Positions 8,416 to 16,159 of a stretch of 64,000 nucleotides of DNA are shown piece by piece (the first letter of the stretch is position 1; the number at the start of each line of letters is the position of its first letter). The position numbers were made by a program, and so were the translations under genes. The notes under the pieces were generated by a model. It was not told where the DNA came from. It searched no databases and was given only the letters and a program-made list of their open reading frames with translations. The stretch is from JAEWSN01 sp942493335 (GTDB lineage Bacteria; Bacillota; Clostridia; DSM-8532): contig OW818693.1 of the NCBI GenBank assembly GCA_942493335.1, positions 1,736,001 to 1,800,000 of the forward strand, in the 5' to 3' direction.

Positions 8416-8776
8416 TCATATGGTCTGCAGATCACCGAACAGCACCCGCTTGAGTGAGGTATATTCAGCGGCGGTTTCGAGATGAGCCATTAAGTAATCC
8501 TTGAACAAAAGTCTTTCGTCCCAGTCGCCGGGGGCGAACAACATGGATATGGCAGACTTTTTCCGCGAATCCATCGGACAGATAGCCTTTCAAAAACATC
8601 AGGTGTAGTGGCGAGGTTAAGACAGTGGGAGCCGATTCTTCTTTCAAGCAGATACAGGAAGGCGAAGATAGTGAGGTTAACAGCTTCCCTATGTCAGCGG
8701 CTTCATTTATTTCAAACAAAATATCTATTGTTGGCTTAGCAGCAAGACCCGGCACGGATGTACTGCAAATCTCAAA
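8416..8776 (-). pseudogene. GrpB-family (UPF0157) fragment, truncated and frameshifted
   Basis: The minus strand reads STSVPGLAAKPTIDIL, the conserved core of the GrpB/UPF0157 nucleotidyltransferase-like family, then HLMFLKGYLSDGFAEKVCHI HVVRP. At about 8530 a C5 run shifts the frame; with one C removed it continues GDWDERLLFKDYLMAHLETA AEYTSLK as in real family members. About 40 N-terminal residues are missing: the coding match begins at the T-run of a terminator. The C-terminus is also cut short. It is a dead gene, although the frameshift alone could be a sequencing error. Confidence 0.75.
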
Positions 8777-8825
8777 AAACTGAAACAAGCGACCCCCGAA
8801 ATTCACCGAAGATTGCTTGTTTCAG
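8774..8825 (-). terminator. terminator fused to the 5' end of the grpB-like fragment
   Basis: CTGAAACAAGC pairs exactly with GCTTGTTTCAG across a 24-base loop, with TTTTTT following on the minus strand. Those T residues directly join the grpB-like coding remnant, marking a recombination junction. Confidence 0.65.
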
Positions 8826-8897
8826 TCCTTTCCAGCGCAAAACTAAAACCACCTGCCGATAGAACGCATTCTAACAATAGATGGCTATGGATTTGGC
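8822..8897. repeat. diverged copy (R2b) of the tRNA-Ala 3' flank
   Basis: Matches 10825-10901 at roughly 80 percent by eye, including CGCAAA-AAACCACC, AGAACGCATTC and TGGCTATGGATTTGG. Similarity ends at the TGG that corresponds to the tRNA 3' CCA; no tRNA follows. Confidence 0.6.
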
Positions 8898-8919
8898 AAC
8901 AGCATCACGTATTGACAAA

Positions 8920-8969
8920 ATGCACACCCCTTGCCTATTGTTCAACGATTTCGAGGAAGGGGTGTGCAT
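8920..8969. repeat. inverted repeat ATGCACACCCCTT / AAGGGGTGTGCAT
   Basis: Perfect 13-base arms separated by 24 bases. The left arm recurs at 10688-10700 in a similar setting. No gene overlaps it convincingly; it could be a structured RNA end, a terminator or a mobile-element terminus. Confidence 0.55.
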
Positions 8970-9033
8970 AATAATCAGGGGTATGCAAACGTCAAATTGC
9001 ATCATTAAGTCGTTGATATGTTCTCTTTACCGG

Positions 9034-9165
9034 GGTGGCTCGAACCGTTCATTACGATGTCTTGCGTGTATATTTCATCTTTATGTCATAGTAAATACAA
9101 CAATTGCATTTTACACTGTTTATACGCAAGTGGGAATATGTCCACGCTTATAAGTTTTTCAGTCA
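9034..9165. repeat. diverged repeat R1, copy b
   Basis: Partner of 7516-7640. Contains in-frame stops in the reading phase that matches copy a, so it is not coding now. The rest of 8970-9318 holds no gene that I can support. Confidence 0.45.
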
Positions 9166-9318
9166 GATGGACATATTCCCAAGAAATTCGCACATTTGTG
9201 GTTTGAAATATTCCTATGTAGAATGCAATCAAATTAATGCTTAATAGGAGAGTTCTACAACTATGATTTTAGCGCTAACTATCAAATCAAGTTATTGAAT
9301 ATATAGGAATTATTGATA

Positions 9319-9327
9319 TGCTATAAT
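9319..9327 (+). promoter_or_regulatory. extended -10 promoter of the XRE-TPR gene
   Basis: TGcTATAAT, 33 bases before the chosen ATG; no clear -35. Confidence 0.5.
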
Positions 9328-9360
9328 TGCAGCTGTAATAAATAATAAAGGATGGCATTT

Positions 9361-10299
9361 ATGACAATAGGCAAAAAAATCAAGCAACTACGAGTCGAAA
9401 GACATATAACTCAAGAAACATTAGCTAAATATCTGAATATTTCGTATCAAGCAATATCAAAATGGGAGCAAGATGCAACTTCACCGGATTTATCTGTAAT
9501 TCCTGCCATTGCAAAGTATTTTGAAATTACAACAGACGAATTATTGTGCGTGAACACATGCAAACAGAAAGCACCTTACACTCGCCTTGACAAAATGCTT
9601 TCGCTTTATCAAAACAGCGCAACCGAAGAAGATTTCACAAAAGCTGTTTCCGCCTTTAACGAAGTTATTCTTCATGGCAATCCTACATCACGGGATTTGT
9701 ATAATTATGTTTGTCTTTATGATCTTCATGCGAGACGGGATATGGAAAAAGCAATTAAGTATTGCTACAAGATTATTGCAGAAGGAGATCAAAATCGGGA
9801 TGACTATTGGTTTCATACTCACACACGGCTTTCATTGAATCTCGTGCGAAGCAATCGAACAAATGAAGCGATACAATTTCATAAGGATTGGCTAGAACGC
9901 GAACCTGATAATTACCTTGCCTCCGCTTCTGTTGCATTCGCATATCATTTTGCAAGTGACGCCGATACAGCATATGAATACATAAAAAAGGCAGAGAAAA
10001 TGCAGAGTAGTGAAATGAGAATAGATGGTGTTGAAATATATACAGGCGCCGGAGATATTTGCAGAAGCCTTAAAAAGTACGATGAGGCTATTGTGAATTG
10101 GGATAAAGCATTTGAAGCTGATACCGGCAGTATCTCATGTCTGTTTTCAAAAGCGGAAGCTTATCAAGAAACTGAGGAATTTTCAAAAGCCATTGAAACC
10201 TACAATTGCATTAATGACTGGCTAACCCGTCAAGGATATGACATTGTTGAGCAAAAATATACAAATGAAAAAATAAAAGAATTAAGTGGAATGTTGTAA
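9361..10299 (+). CDS. XRE-family regulator with TPR-like C-terminus
   Basis: 312 residues. Residues 3-62 are an XRE helix-turn-helix (IKQLRVERHITQETLA, then AISKWEQDATSPDL). From about residue 90 to the end are helical repeats of TPR type (for example DNYLASASVAFAYHFASDAD, then KKYDEAIVNWDKAFEADTGS). Regulators of this build (Rgg/PlcR-like or general HTH-TPR) often respond to peptides or protein partners; none is encoded next door. The ATG at 9361 has AAAGGATGG five bases upstream; an in-frame ATG at 9352 overlaps that site. The gene is clearly AT-rich compared with genes beyond 11 kb, consistent with transfer. It has its own promoter and terminator. Confidence 0.85.
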   Translation: MTIGKKIKQLRVERHITQETLAKYLNISYQAISKWEQDATSPDLSVIPAIAKYFEITTDELLCVNTCKQKAPYTRLDKMLSLYQNSATEEDFTKAVSAFNEVILHGNPTSRDLYNYVCLYDLHARRDMEKAIKYCYKIIAEGDQNRDDYWFHTHTRLSLNLVRSNRTNEAIQFHKDWLEREPDNYLASASVAFAYHFASDADTAYEYIKKAEKMQSSEMRIDGVEIYTGAGDICRSLKKYDEAIVNWDKAFEADTGSISCLFSKAEAYQETEEFSKAIETYNCINDWLTRQGYDIVEQKYTNEKIKELSGML

Positions 10300-10320
10300 T
10301 TGGCAAACTACATTTTTGCA

Positions 10321-10352
10321 TAGAGTCAACCTTATTGGGTTGGCTCTATTTT
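10321..10352 (+). terminator. intrinsic terminator of the XRE-TPR gene
   Basis: TAGAGTCAACC-ttatt-GGGTTGGCTCTA, followed by TTTTT. Confidence 0.9.
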
Positions 10353-10403
10353 TACACTTTATATCCCCTGATATAATAGACAATACCGACCCGAGTTATC
10401 ATA

Positions 10404-10535
10404 TGTCAACATTATTAGCATGACTAAATCGATAATTCACTAACATCCAACTCGGCCACTCGTCAAATAAACATCTAAATTGGCCACTCGCAAACCTCTG
10501 ACCTCCAACCTGACCACTCGTCACACCAAAAGTTC
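10404..10535. mobile_element. possible end of a decayed IS21-type insertion sequence
   Basis: Three spaced copies of G(G/A)CCACTCG at 10454-10462, 10482-10490 and 10513-10521, downstream of TGTCAAC at 10404. Multiple spaced subterminal repeats of this type are characteristic of IS21-family ends. No transposase (IstA/IstB) remains, so this is a tentative assignment. Confidence 0.3.
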
Positions 10536-10547
10536 GAAATACAGTTG

Positions 10548-10634
10548 TTGCCCTCCCACCCCTTAACGAGCAAAAGCGTATCATCGCCAAGCTGGAAGGG
10601 ATCTTGCCTCTGGGTGAAAAACTAAAAAAGTGAA
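10548..10634 (+). pseudogene. C-terminal fragment of a type I restriction specificity subunit (HsdS)
   Basis: The frame reads VALPPLNEQKRIIAKLEGIL followed by PLGEKLKK and a stop. This is the strongly conserved end of HsdS subunits (LPPLNEQKRIVAKLE). Everything upstream is missing and the match begins just after the GCCACTCG repeats. No hsdM or hsdR is in the window, so the system is lost. Confidence 0.75.
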
Positions 10635-10845
10635 GTGATTCCATTATTGCGAAACATAACTCAATAGTACAACGATATGCCAAGATGATGCACACCCCTT
10701 ACCAAATGCCAAACGATTAAAGTCAGTGTTAAGCCTTCAACACTAATAATCCTGCAATACTAGCTTGCAGTTTTAGCAAATTCAATACAGGGCTTCAAAG
10801 CCCCGCGGAACCCTGGAATGAGCATCCTTGAGCCTTTTAAACGCA
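10635..10845. other. non-coding stretch beside the tRNA
   Basis: Contains ATGCACACCCCTT at 10688-10700, identical to the left arm of the 8920-8969 inverted repeat, and nothing else that I can identify. Confidence 0.4.
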
Positions 10846-10889
10846 AACGAAAACCACCTTCCGACAGAACGCATTCCATCGGAAGGTGG
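10846..10889 (-). terminator. terminator of tRNA-Ala
   Basis: CCACCTTCCGA pairs with TCGGAAGGTGG (11 bp) across a 14-base loop, followed on the minus strand by TTTTCGTTT. Diverged copies lie at 8822-8897 and 7741-7806. Confidence 0.85.
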
Positions 10890-10898
10890 CTATGGATT

Positions 10899-10974
10899 TG
10901 GTGGAACCAAAGGGATTCGAACCCTCGACCTCCTACATGCGAAGCAGGCGCTCTCCCAACTGAGCTATGGTCCC
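10899..10974 (-). tRNA. tRNA-Ala (anticodon CGC)
   Basis: 76 bases with encoded CCA. The acceptor GGGACCA pairs with TGGTTCC, the anticodon stem CCTGC/GTAGG encloses the loop TTCGCAT (anticodon CGC, reading GCG), and the T-arm contains GGTTCGAATCC. The 3' end points left, toward the AT-rich accessory stretch. Confidence 0.93.
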
Positions 10975-11153
10975 GAATCAAGGACACCTTTGCATTATAA
11001 ACAAATCCTAAGTGTTTGTAAATCAGATTCCGCCCGTTCTGCGCGAAAAGCCAAACCTGATCAATATGGAATCCCTTTATGAACCTGATTCCACATTGAT
11101 TATGCCCTTGAACACAGGAACCAGCATCCTTTGAAGCCAATGTCCTGCCATCC

Positions 11154-14100
11154 TCAGCGCAATCCCAGAATCCGTTCCCTCCAACTGCAGGCATCCACTC
11201 CTGCAGCATGATCCCGCGCCAGTTGAAGCCATTCCTCCGCCTTCGCAACCCGATGCAAGCGACGCAACAGTCCGGACAGCTGGTACGCACTCTTTCCAGC
11301 CTCCAGCTCCGACTCAAGCCTTTCCGCCTCGCGAACGGATAACTCCAGCTGTTGCGCAGCTTTTTCATCGTTCCCGGTCAACTCACCGAGGATACCCAGC
11401 AGCCGAAGCGCCTTCACCTGACGCATTCCATTACCGGCTTCCGACGCAATTCGGAGAGCGGATTCCGCCAGGACCGTCGCTTCGTCCAGCCTTGCAGCCT
11501 GCCGCTCAGCAACCTTTCCGCCTGCAGCAGACGCACCTTCCGCAAGTGCCTTTTTCATTGACACTTCGGCCTGATAACGGATGCAATCGCTGATGCCGAC
11601 ACTTTCCTCCGATTCCCGAAGAATGGGCAGCGCTTCTTCCAGCAGTCTGAAAGCGTCCTCCAGCAAGGATGAATTCACCGCTCCACCCGAGAGCTCCTCC
11701 ATTGCATTCAAACCGACCCCCGATTTCCCGCCCCGTACTACTTTCAAACGCTTCCCGGTTTTTCCGATCCTTCCGACGCCACTCGCCTCCACGATCCCGG
11801 CTTCCTTCCCGTGGCCATACCTGCGCAGCATCACACGTGCGCGTCCTGTATGGCACAACGCCGCTTCACAGGCCAGTGACAGCGCGGAAGCAAGTTCTTC
11901 CGATTTCGCATAGCGCAGATCCGCTTCATCCAGCAATCCCTGCTCCGAAGAAAGATCCGCAAGGTTCAGCCAGGCCAGACAGGTCTGATACTTGAGTGAA
12001 GCGCGTTCCGAGCGGGCCACCACTTCGAGCAGGAGGGATTCCGCGCGTTCGAAACGCCCTTGTTCCATGTTCAGAATGCCAAGATTGATCTGGCTCGAGA
12101 GCAGGCTGTGCAGATTGCCGACTTTCCCGGCCAGCTCCACCGCTTTTGCGAATACAGTTCGGGCTGACGCCACATCGCCTTCTGCCAGATGCAGTATGCC
12201 GAGGTTTCCGGAAATGCGTGCCATGGCCGCCAGGTCACGGGAATGTTCCGCGTAACCGAGTGCCCGCAGGAGCACCCGTTTCGCGCGTTCAGGCTCTCCA
12301 CGTGTGAAGTGTATGCCGGCCATCTGGCTCATGGTTTCAGTCAGACTTTTGAAGTCTTTTGCCTTTTTCAGGATCCTTTCCGCCGATCTGCCGACTTCCA
12401 GCGCGGAAGGCTCCATTTTCATCCGGAACAGTGTACAACGTGACAGGAGCAGTTTCCCATGCAAACCGGTATCTCCGCCGAGACGCGGTTCAAGTTCCGA
12501 CAAAAGGGCAAGCGCCTCGTCATACAAGCCGTTCTCCCTCATCACATCGGCCATGGAAAGCCGCATTTCCCAGCGTTCCCGCAATGTCCCCGCCCAAATC
12601 TGCGCCTGTCGCAGCAGCAGAAGCGAAGCCCCGCCATATCCGTCGGATCGGGCATGTTCCGCCAATGCCCGCAAAACGGACGCTACCATGGACACCCCTT
12701 CGGAACCCAGCAACCTGCCTGCCTCCGAACGATCTCCCCAAGGCATGTCTTCCTCAGGCAGGACATCCCGAACCGACTCCACGGTAAGGTCTTCCGAAGG
12801 GATCAACACGGGTCCGGGCAGGCTGAATCCGATCAGGACAAGGAACCGGACGAACTGTTCCCAAGCCGAAGCCATATCATAATCCGTACGAAACAGGTGT
12901 GCGGCCTGGAGGGCATAACGCGCCGCATTCCCCTTGTTTCCCGCCTTTTCGAACTGCACGCTCAGCAAGGCGGGCACATCGGTCGCCCCCTGCCCTGCCA
13001 CCCGCTCCAGATGGGCGGCGATCTTCGCATGCAAAGCAGTGCGCCGTGCGAGCAGAAGGCTTTCATACAGAACTTCGCGCGCCATGTCATGGACAAACCG
13101 GATTTCCTTCTGCAAGGCGCCGCTTCCCGCATGGATGGCGCCAACCGACACAATGCCCGCTTGAAGGGCAGGTCCCAGCGCCTTTTCAGGATCGACCGCG
13201 CCGGAAAGCTCCCGCATCCATGATATCTGAAAGGTGGAGCCAATGGCGGATGCCGTCTGCAGTACAGCCACCGTATCGGCCGGCATGTCCATGAAATTGG
13301 CCAGAATGATGCTGCCGATGCCCTTTGCCAGGTCAATACCCTCCCGGATGCGCAGGCAGGCGACACCATCCTTCTCTGCGTATCCGCCGCGACGTTTGAC
13401 GGCAGTCACGAATTCCTGAATGAAGAGTGGATTGCCTTGGGCGATCCGCGTGAGTGCGTCCTGAAACGCAGCATCAAGGGAAGTGCAACCCAATTGGTGT
13501 GCTGCCAGCCGGGATGCCCCTGTGGATGAAAGAGAGGTGAGATTCCAGTAGACCTGTCTTCGCGTTTGCTGCGGGGCGAATGAGGGCGGCATATCCAGAG
13601 AATCCGCAAAACCTGGCCTGACCACAGAAGTTGAATGGCTTTCCCCTGTTGCAGAAACTGAACGGCTCTCCCCGGATGCAGGAACCAAACGGCTTTCACC
13701 GTTCGTCGCATCCGTATCCTCCACCCATGGCGCAAGCGCCAGTCTGCGGTCCTGCCGGTGCAGGAGCAGCCAGATCGATCCAATCCCTGTCAGCCCGGGC
13801 AACACGGCCGCAAGAAGGGAAAGGGATCTGTCATCCGCCCACTGCAGACCATCAAGCACCATCAGGGAAGACCGGTGCGTCAGGACCAGACGGAAAAAAG
13901 TCTGCAACTGCTCCAGCATCTCACGTTCCAAGTCCTGCGGGTTCATCGCATTCAAGATTTCCTGGAGCTCCGCACTACGCTCCAACCCCATGAAAATGCC
14001 TAGAAAATCCGCCAGCCGCTCCACTTCCGCATCAGGCCGCTCCGGTGAAAGGAAGAAACAGTAGGAAATGACACGGTATCGCTTGGCGGAAGGATTTCCT

Positions 14101-15161
14101 GCCCCTTCGATATTCATGACCGCATGGAGAAGGGCTGACAACAGGCTGTGCGGCCTTCCGCGATCCGTCGTGCCGCATGTGACAGTCGTCATCTTGAGCA
14201 GCGATGGAGCCAGCGCATTGATTGTCTGGACAAACGCATGGGAAAGAGCGGTTTTCCCAATGCCGGATTCCCCGGTCACATGACATTCGACCAGACAGCC
14301 GGCCTGCATGGCCTCCAGCATGTCCGGGATGCCATCAAGCATCTCGTCGCGCTCAAGAATCCAATCAGGTTCGACATCCGCACCAAGCGACTCGTTCTCG
14401 GGCCTGTAACTGCCCACCGGTTCCTTGCGATTGCGAACCGTCAGTTCGCCCATGTCGCGGTACTGGAAGAACTCATGTGTTTCCTCATATACGCTTCGAC
14501 TCACCAGCACGGTTCCGGCAGGCGCGGCAGTTTGGAGCCGCTGGGCCAGGTTGACCGTGTCGCCCATCACTGTATAGTCCTTGTCGTAATAGTTCCCGAC
14601 GCTGCCCGTGACGACCAGGCCAAAATGGACTCCGATGGACAATCTGAGCTGCAGTCCTTTTCCGGAAAGCCTTTCCTGACTGAAGGATTCCATCAGCGAC
14701 TGCATGCGCAATGCGCAGGAAACGGCGCGACGCGCGTCATCGGCATGGGGAACCCTGGCGCCGAAGAGAACCATGACGCAATCTCCGATGTATTTGTCAA
14801 TCGAGCCTTCCAGCTCGTATACAGGACGGGTGATGGTCTGGAAGCAGTCGTTGATGATACTGCGCACCTCTTCCGGATCCAGAACCTCCGAAAGGGCGGT
14901 GAAGCCCGAAACATCGGCGAACAGTACCGCCACATTGCGCCGGCTCTCCTCCAGCGTTTCGCCGGCAGGCAATCCCGTATCCGCCTGCAACCCGCCAGTC
15001 CCGCCGGAAGCAAGAGCCTGCCCGCAGAACAGGCAGAATTTCGCATGTTTCGGATTCGGTGTCTTGCAGGACATGCAGCAGAGGGGCATCTTCATACCGC
15101 AAAGGCTGCACCCGTCCACACCGGACTCCGGCAGATGATATCCACAGTTGAAACAGAGCAT
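11154..15161 (-). CDS. zinc-ribbon / class III adenylate cyclase / AAA ATPase / TPR protein
   Basis: 1335 residues. Residues 3-46 hold two CxxC...CxxC zinc ribbons. Residues about 75-255 are a class III cyclase: FADVSGFT and YIGDC supply the metal Asp residues (83, 127), GDTVNLAQR the transition-state Asn and Arg, and Lys123 (DKYIGD) with Asp195 (KDYTVMGD) predict ATP as substrate. A P-loop (GESGIGKT near 298) and MVLDGLQWADD Walker B follow, then a long helical TPR region to about 1310. It is probably a soluble signal-transducing ATPase/cyclase. GGGAGGA precedes the ATG at 15161. A three-unit 27-base repeat (13620-13700) adds a GESRxVxAx linker between the ATPase subdomains. It is a single gene. 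Confidence 0.88.
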   Translation of the reverse strand: MLCFNCGYHLPESGVDGCSLCGMKMPLCCMSCKTPNPKHAKFCLFCGQALASGGTGGLQADTGLPAGETLEESRRNVAVLFADVSGFTALSEVLDPEEVRSIINDCFQTITRPVYELEGSIDKYIGDCVMVLFGARVPHADDARRAVSCALRMQSLMESFSQERLSGKGLQLRLSIGVHFGLVVTGSVGNYYDKDYTVMGDTVNLAQRLQTAAPAGTVLVSRSVYEETHEFFQYRDMGELTVRNRKEPVGSYRPENESLGADVEPDWILERDEMLDGIPDMLEAMQAGCLVECHVTGESGIGKTALSHAFVQTINALAPSLLKMTTVTCGTTDRGRPHSLLSALLHAVMNIEGAGNPSAKRYRVISYCFFLSPERPDAEVERLADFLGIFMGLERSAELQEILNAMNPQDLEREMLEQLQTFFRLVLTHRSSLMVLDGLQWADDRSLSLLAAVLPGLTGIGSIWLLLHRQDRRLALAPWVEDTDATNGESRLVPASGESRSVSATGESHSTSVVRPGFADSLDMPPSFAPQQTRRQVYWNLTSLSSTGASRLAAHQLGCTSLDAAFQDALTRIAQGNPLFIQEFVTAVKRRGGYAEKDGVACLRIREGIDLAKGIGSIILANFMDMPADTVAVLQTASAIGSTFQISWMRELSGAVDPEKALGPALQAGIVSVGAIHAGSGALQKEIRFVHDMAREVLYESLLLARRTALHAKIAAHLERVAGQGATDVPALLSVQFEKAGNKGNAARYALQAAHLFRTDYDMASAWEQFVRFLVLIGFSLPGPVLIPSEDLTVESVRDVLPEEDMPWGDRSEAGRLLGSEGVSMVASVLRALAEHARSDGYGGASLLLLRQAQIWAGTLRERWEMRLSMADVMRENGLYDEALALLSELEPRLGGDTGLHGKLLLSRCTLFRMKMEPSALEVGRSAERILKKAKDFKSLTETMSQMAGIHFTRGEPERAKRVLLRALGYAEHSRDLAAMARISGNLGILHLAEGDVASARTVFAKAVELAGKVGNLHSLLSSQINLGILNMEQGRFERAESLLLEVVARSERASLKYQTCLAWLNLADLSSEQGLLDEADLRYAKSEELASALSLACEAALCHTGRARVMLRRYGHGKEAGIVEASGVGRIGKTGKRLKVVRGGKSGVGLNAMEELSGGAVNSSLLEDAFRLLEEALPILRESEESVGISDCIRYQAEVSMKKALAEGASAAGGKVAERQAARLDEATVLAESALRIASEAGNGMRQVKALRLLGILGELTGNDEKAAQQLELSVREAERLESELEAGKSAYQLSGLLRRLHRVAKAEEWLQLARDHAAGVDACSWRERILGLR
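13620..13700 (-). repeat. 27-nt tandem repeat, 3 units, inside the cyclase gene
   Basis: Units 13674-13700, 13647-13673 and 13620-13646 (minus-strand order) encode GESRLVPAS, GESRSVSAT and GESHSTSVV. In frame, in a low-conservation linker. Confidence 0.85.
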
Positions 15162-15382
15162 GCAGTTCCTCCCACGCTTTCCTGTCTCTATCATACAGGA
15201 TTAGTCCCACTTGAAAACAGGACCAGGGACCCATTGTCCCGATTCCGAAAACCCATTACAATAACTGTATACCAACACAAAAGACAAACGTCATGGAAAC
15301 TTGACGAAAAACACGAAAGTGTCATAAGGAACAACCCGTTTCCACCTCCGGCATGGCCGGCACGGATACGGATTGAAAAACG

Positions 15383-15467
15383 AAACCTTGACGAAAAGGC
15401 AAAACTGTCGAAAGGCAGTGACGCAAAGCCATGGGTCTACGGGATGACATCCTAGGATTGCCAGGCC
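15383..15467 (+). promoter_or_regulatory. cyclic-di-GMP-I (GEMM) riboswitch aptamer
   Basis: Core elements of GEMM-I in order: AAAGGCAAAACTGTCGAAAG with a GAAA tetraloop in the first hairpin, then GTGACGCAAAGCCATGGGTC and a second hairpin containing the tetraloop receptor CCTAGGATTG. It lies about 95 bases before a secreted-protein gene. Assignment is by motif; a covariance-model search would confirm it. Confidence 0.85.
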
Positions 15468-15480
15468 ACCGAACAAAGCA

Positions 15481-15533
15481 GTCCTGACGCCAAAAGCGGA
15501 AGGACGGACCGCCAACAGAGCGGCCAAGTTTTT
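15481..15533 (+). terminator. expression platform of the cyclic-di-GMP riboswitch
   Basis: A first hairpin GTCCT...AGGAC (15481-15505) is followed by GGaCCGC-caacaga-GCGGCC (15506-15525) and GTTTTT. The layout suggests control of transcription termination; whether cyclic-di-GMP turns the gene on or off cannot be read directly. Confidence 0.6.
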
Positions 15534-15560
15534 CAAGACGACGTGAAAGGTGGATTTTTT

Positions 15561-16022
15561 ATGAAGAAAATTGCTGCTGCCCTGCTGCTCTCCCTCCTCA
15601 TCGCCGCTTCATCGATCAGTGCATTCGCCGCCTCTCCCGATGTTTCCGAGAAGGCGAATTTCCGTACCCATGCCGCTTTGACGCAGCATATGACCGCCCA
15701 TTCCAAAGTGTTTGAGAAAACCTTTACCGTCGGACCGAGAGGCGGAAATGTCGAGATCGGTTTCGTGACCGTCTCCTTCCCTCGTAATTTCCTTCCTGCT
15801 TCCGATCTGCCGCGTACGTTCACCGCAAAAGTCTTTGCGGAAAACGGAAAAGGCGTCATTGAGTTCCTCCCGGATACCGTCAGTTTCCTCGCTCCCGTCA
15901 CCATCAGGGTGCATGCCTACAAAGGCTTGCTGTATGATGAGTCTGTCGGCCGCAACGTATTGGTGTCCTACCGTGCGCAGACTTTCAAGGCCACGCACTT
16001 CTCCAGGTATTGCTGGCAATGA
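15561..16022 (+). CDS. small secreted protein under cyclic-di-GMP riboswitch control
   Basis: 153 residues. A Sec signal peptide (basic MKK, hydrophobic AAALLLSLLIAASSISAFA, predicted cut near AFA-AS at about residue 23) is followed by a soluble domain of about 130 residues containing GPRGGNVEIGFVTVSFPRNF, then beta-rich sequence ending ATHFSRYCWQ. There is no lipobox, sortase signal or membrane anchor. The end resembles ZU5-like or surface-protein beta domains loosely, but I do not recognise the family. Riboswitch targets of cyclic-di-GMP in Bacillota are often adhesins, matrix or motility proteins, so a surface or biofilm role is inferred. AAAGGTGG precedes the ATG; a strong terminator follows, so it is a one-gene regulon. 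Confidence 0.75.
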   Translation: MKKIAAALLLSLLIAASSISAFAASPDVSEKANFRTHAALTQHMTAHSKVFEKTFTVGPRGGNVEIGFVTVSFPRNFLPASDLPRTFTAKVFAENGKGVIEFLPDTVSFLAPVTIRVHAYKGLLYDESVGRNVLVSYRAQTFKATHFSRYCWQ

Positions 16023-16079
16023 CCCCATCCCATTCCACCCCACCCCATTCCATTGCCATTATCAATCCAATCCACCTTG

Positions 16080-16114
16080 CGGTATACTGAATGTATACCG
16101 CTCTTTTTTTTCTG
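16080..16114 (+). terminator. intrinsic terminator of the secreted-protein gene
   Basis: GCGGTATAC-tgaat-GTATACCGC followed by an eight-T run. Confidence 0.92.
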
Positions 16115-16159
16115 CGCTTTTATAGTAGCCGAATCCTCAGGACCACAGGGGAGTGCAAC

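Noticed and set aside
8881..9153. 90-residue plus-strand open frame
   Set aside because: Overlaps the R2b repeat, the perfect inverted repeat and R1b; no ribosome site or family.
10404..10535. Complete insertion sequence
   Set aside because: Only spaced short repeats are seen on one side; no transposase frame or opposite end lies in the interval.
15162..15382. Additional small gene before the riboswitch
   Set aside because: Short frames only, no ribosome sites; the stretch is better explained as promoter and leader (TTGACG at 15301 is a weak -35 candidate).
14148..15455. 435-residue plus-strand open frame over the cyclase gene
   Set aside because: Antisense shadow of a GC-rich real gene; no ribosome site, no domain, and the opposite frame has a complete set of conserved motifs.
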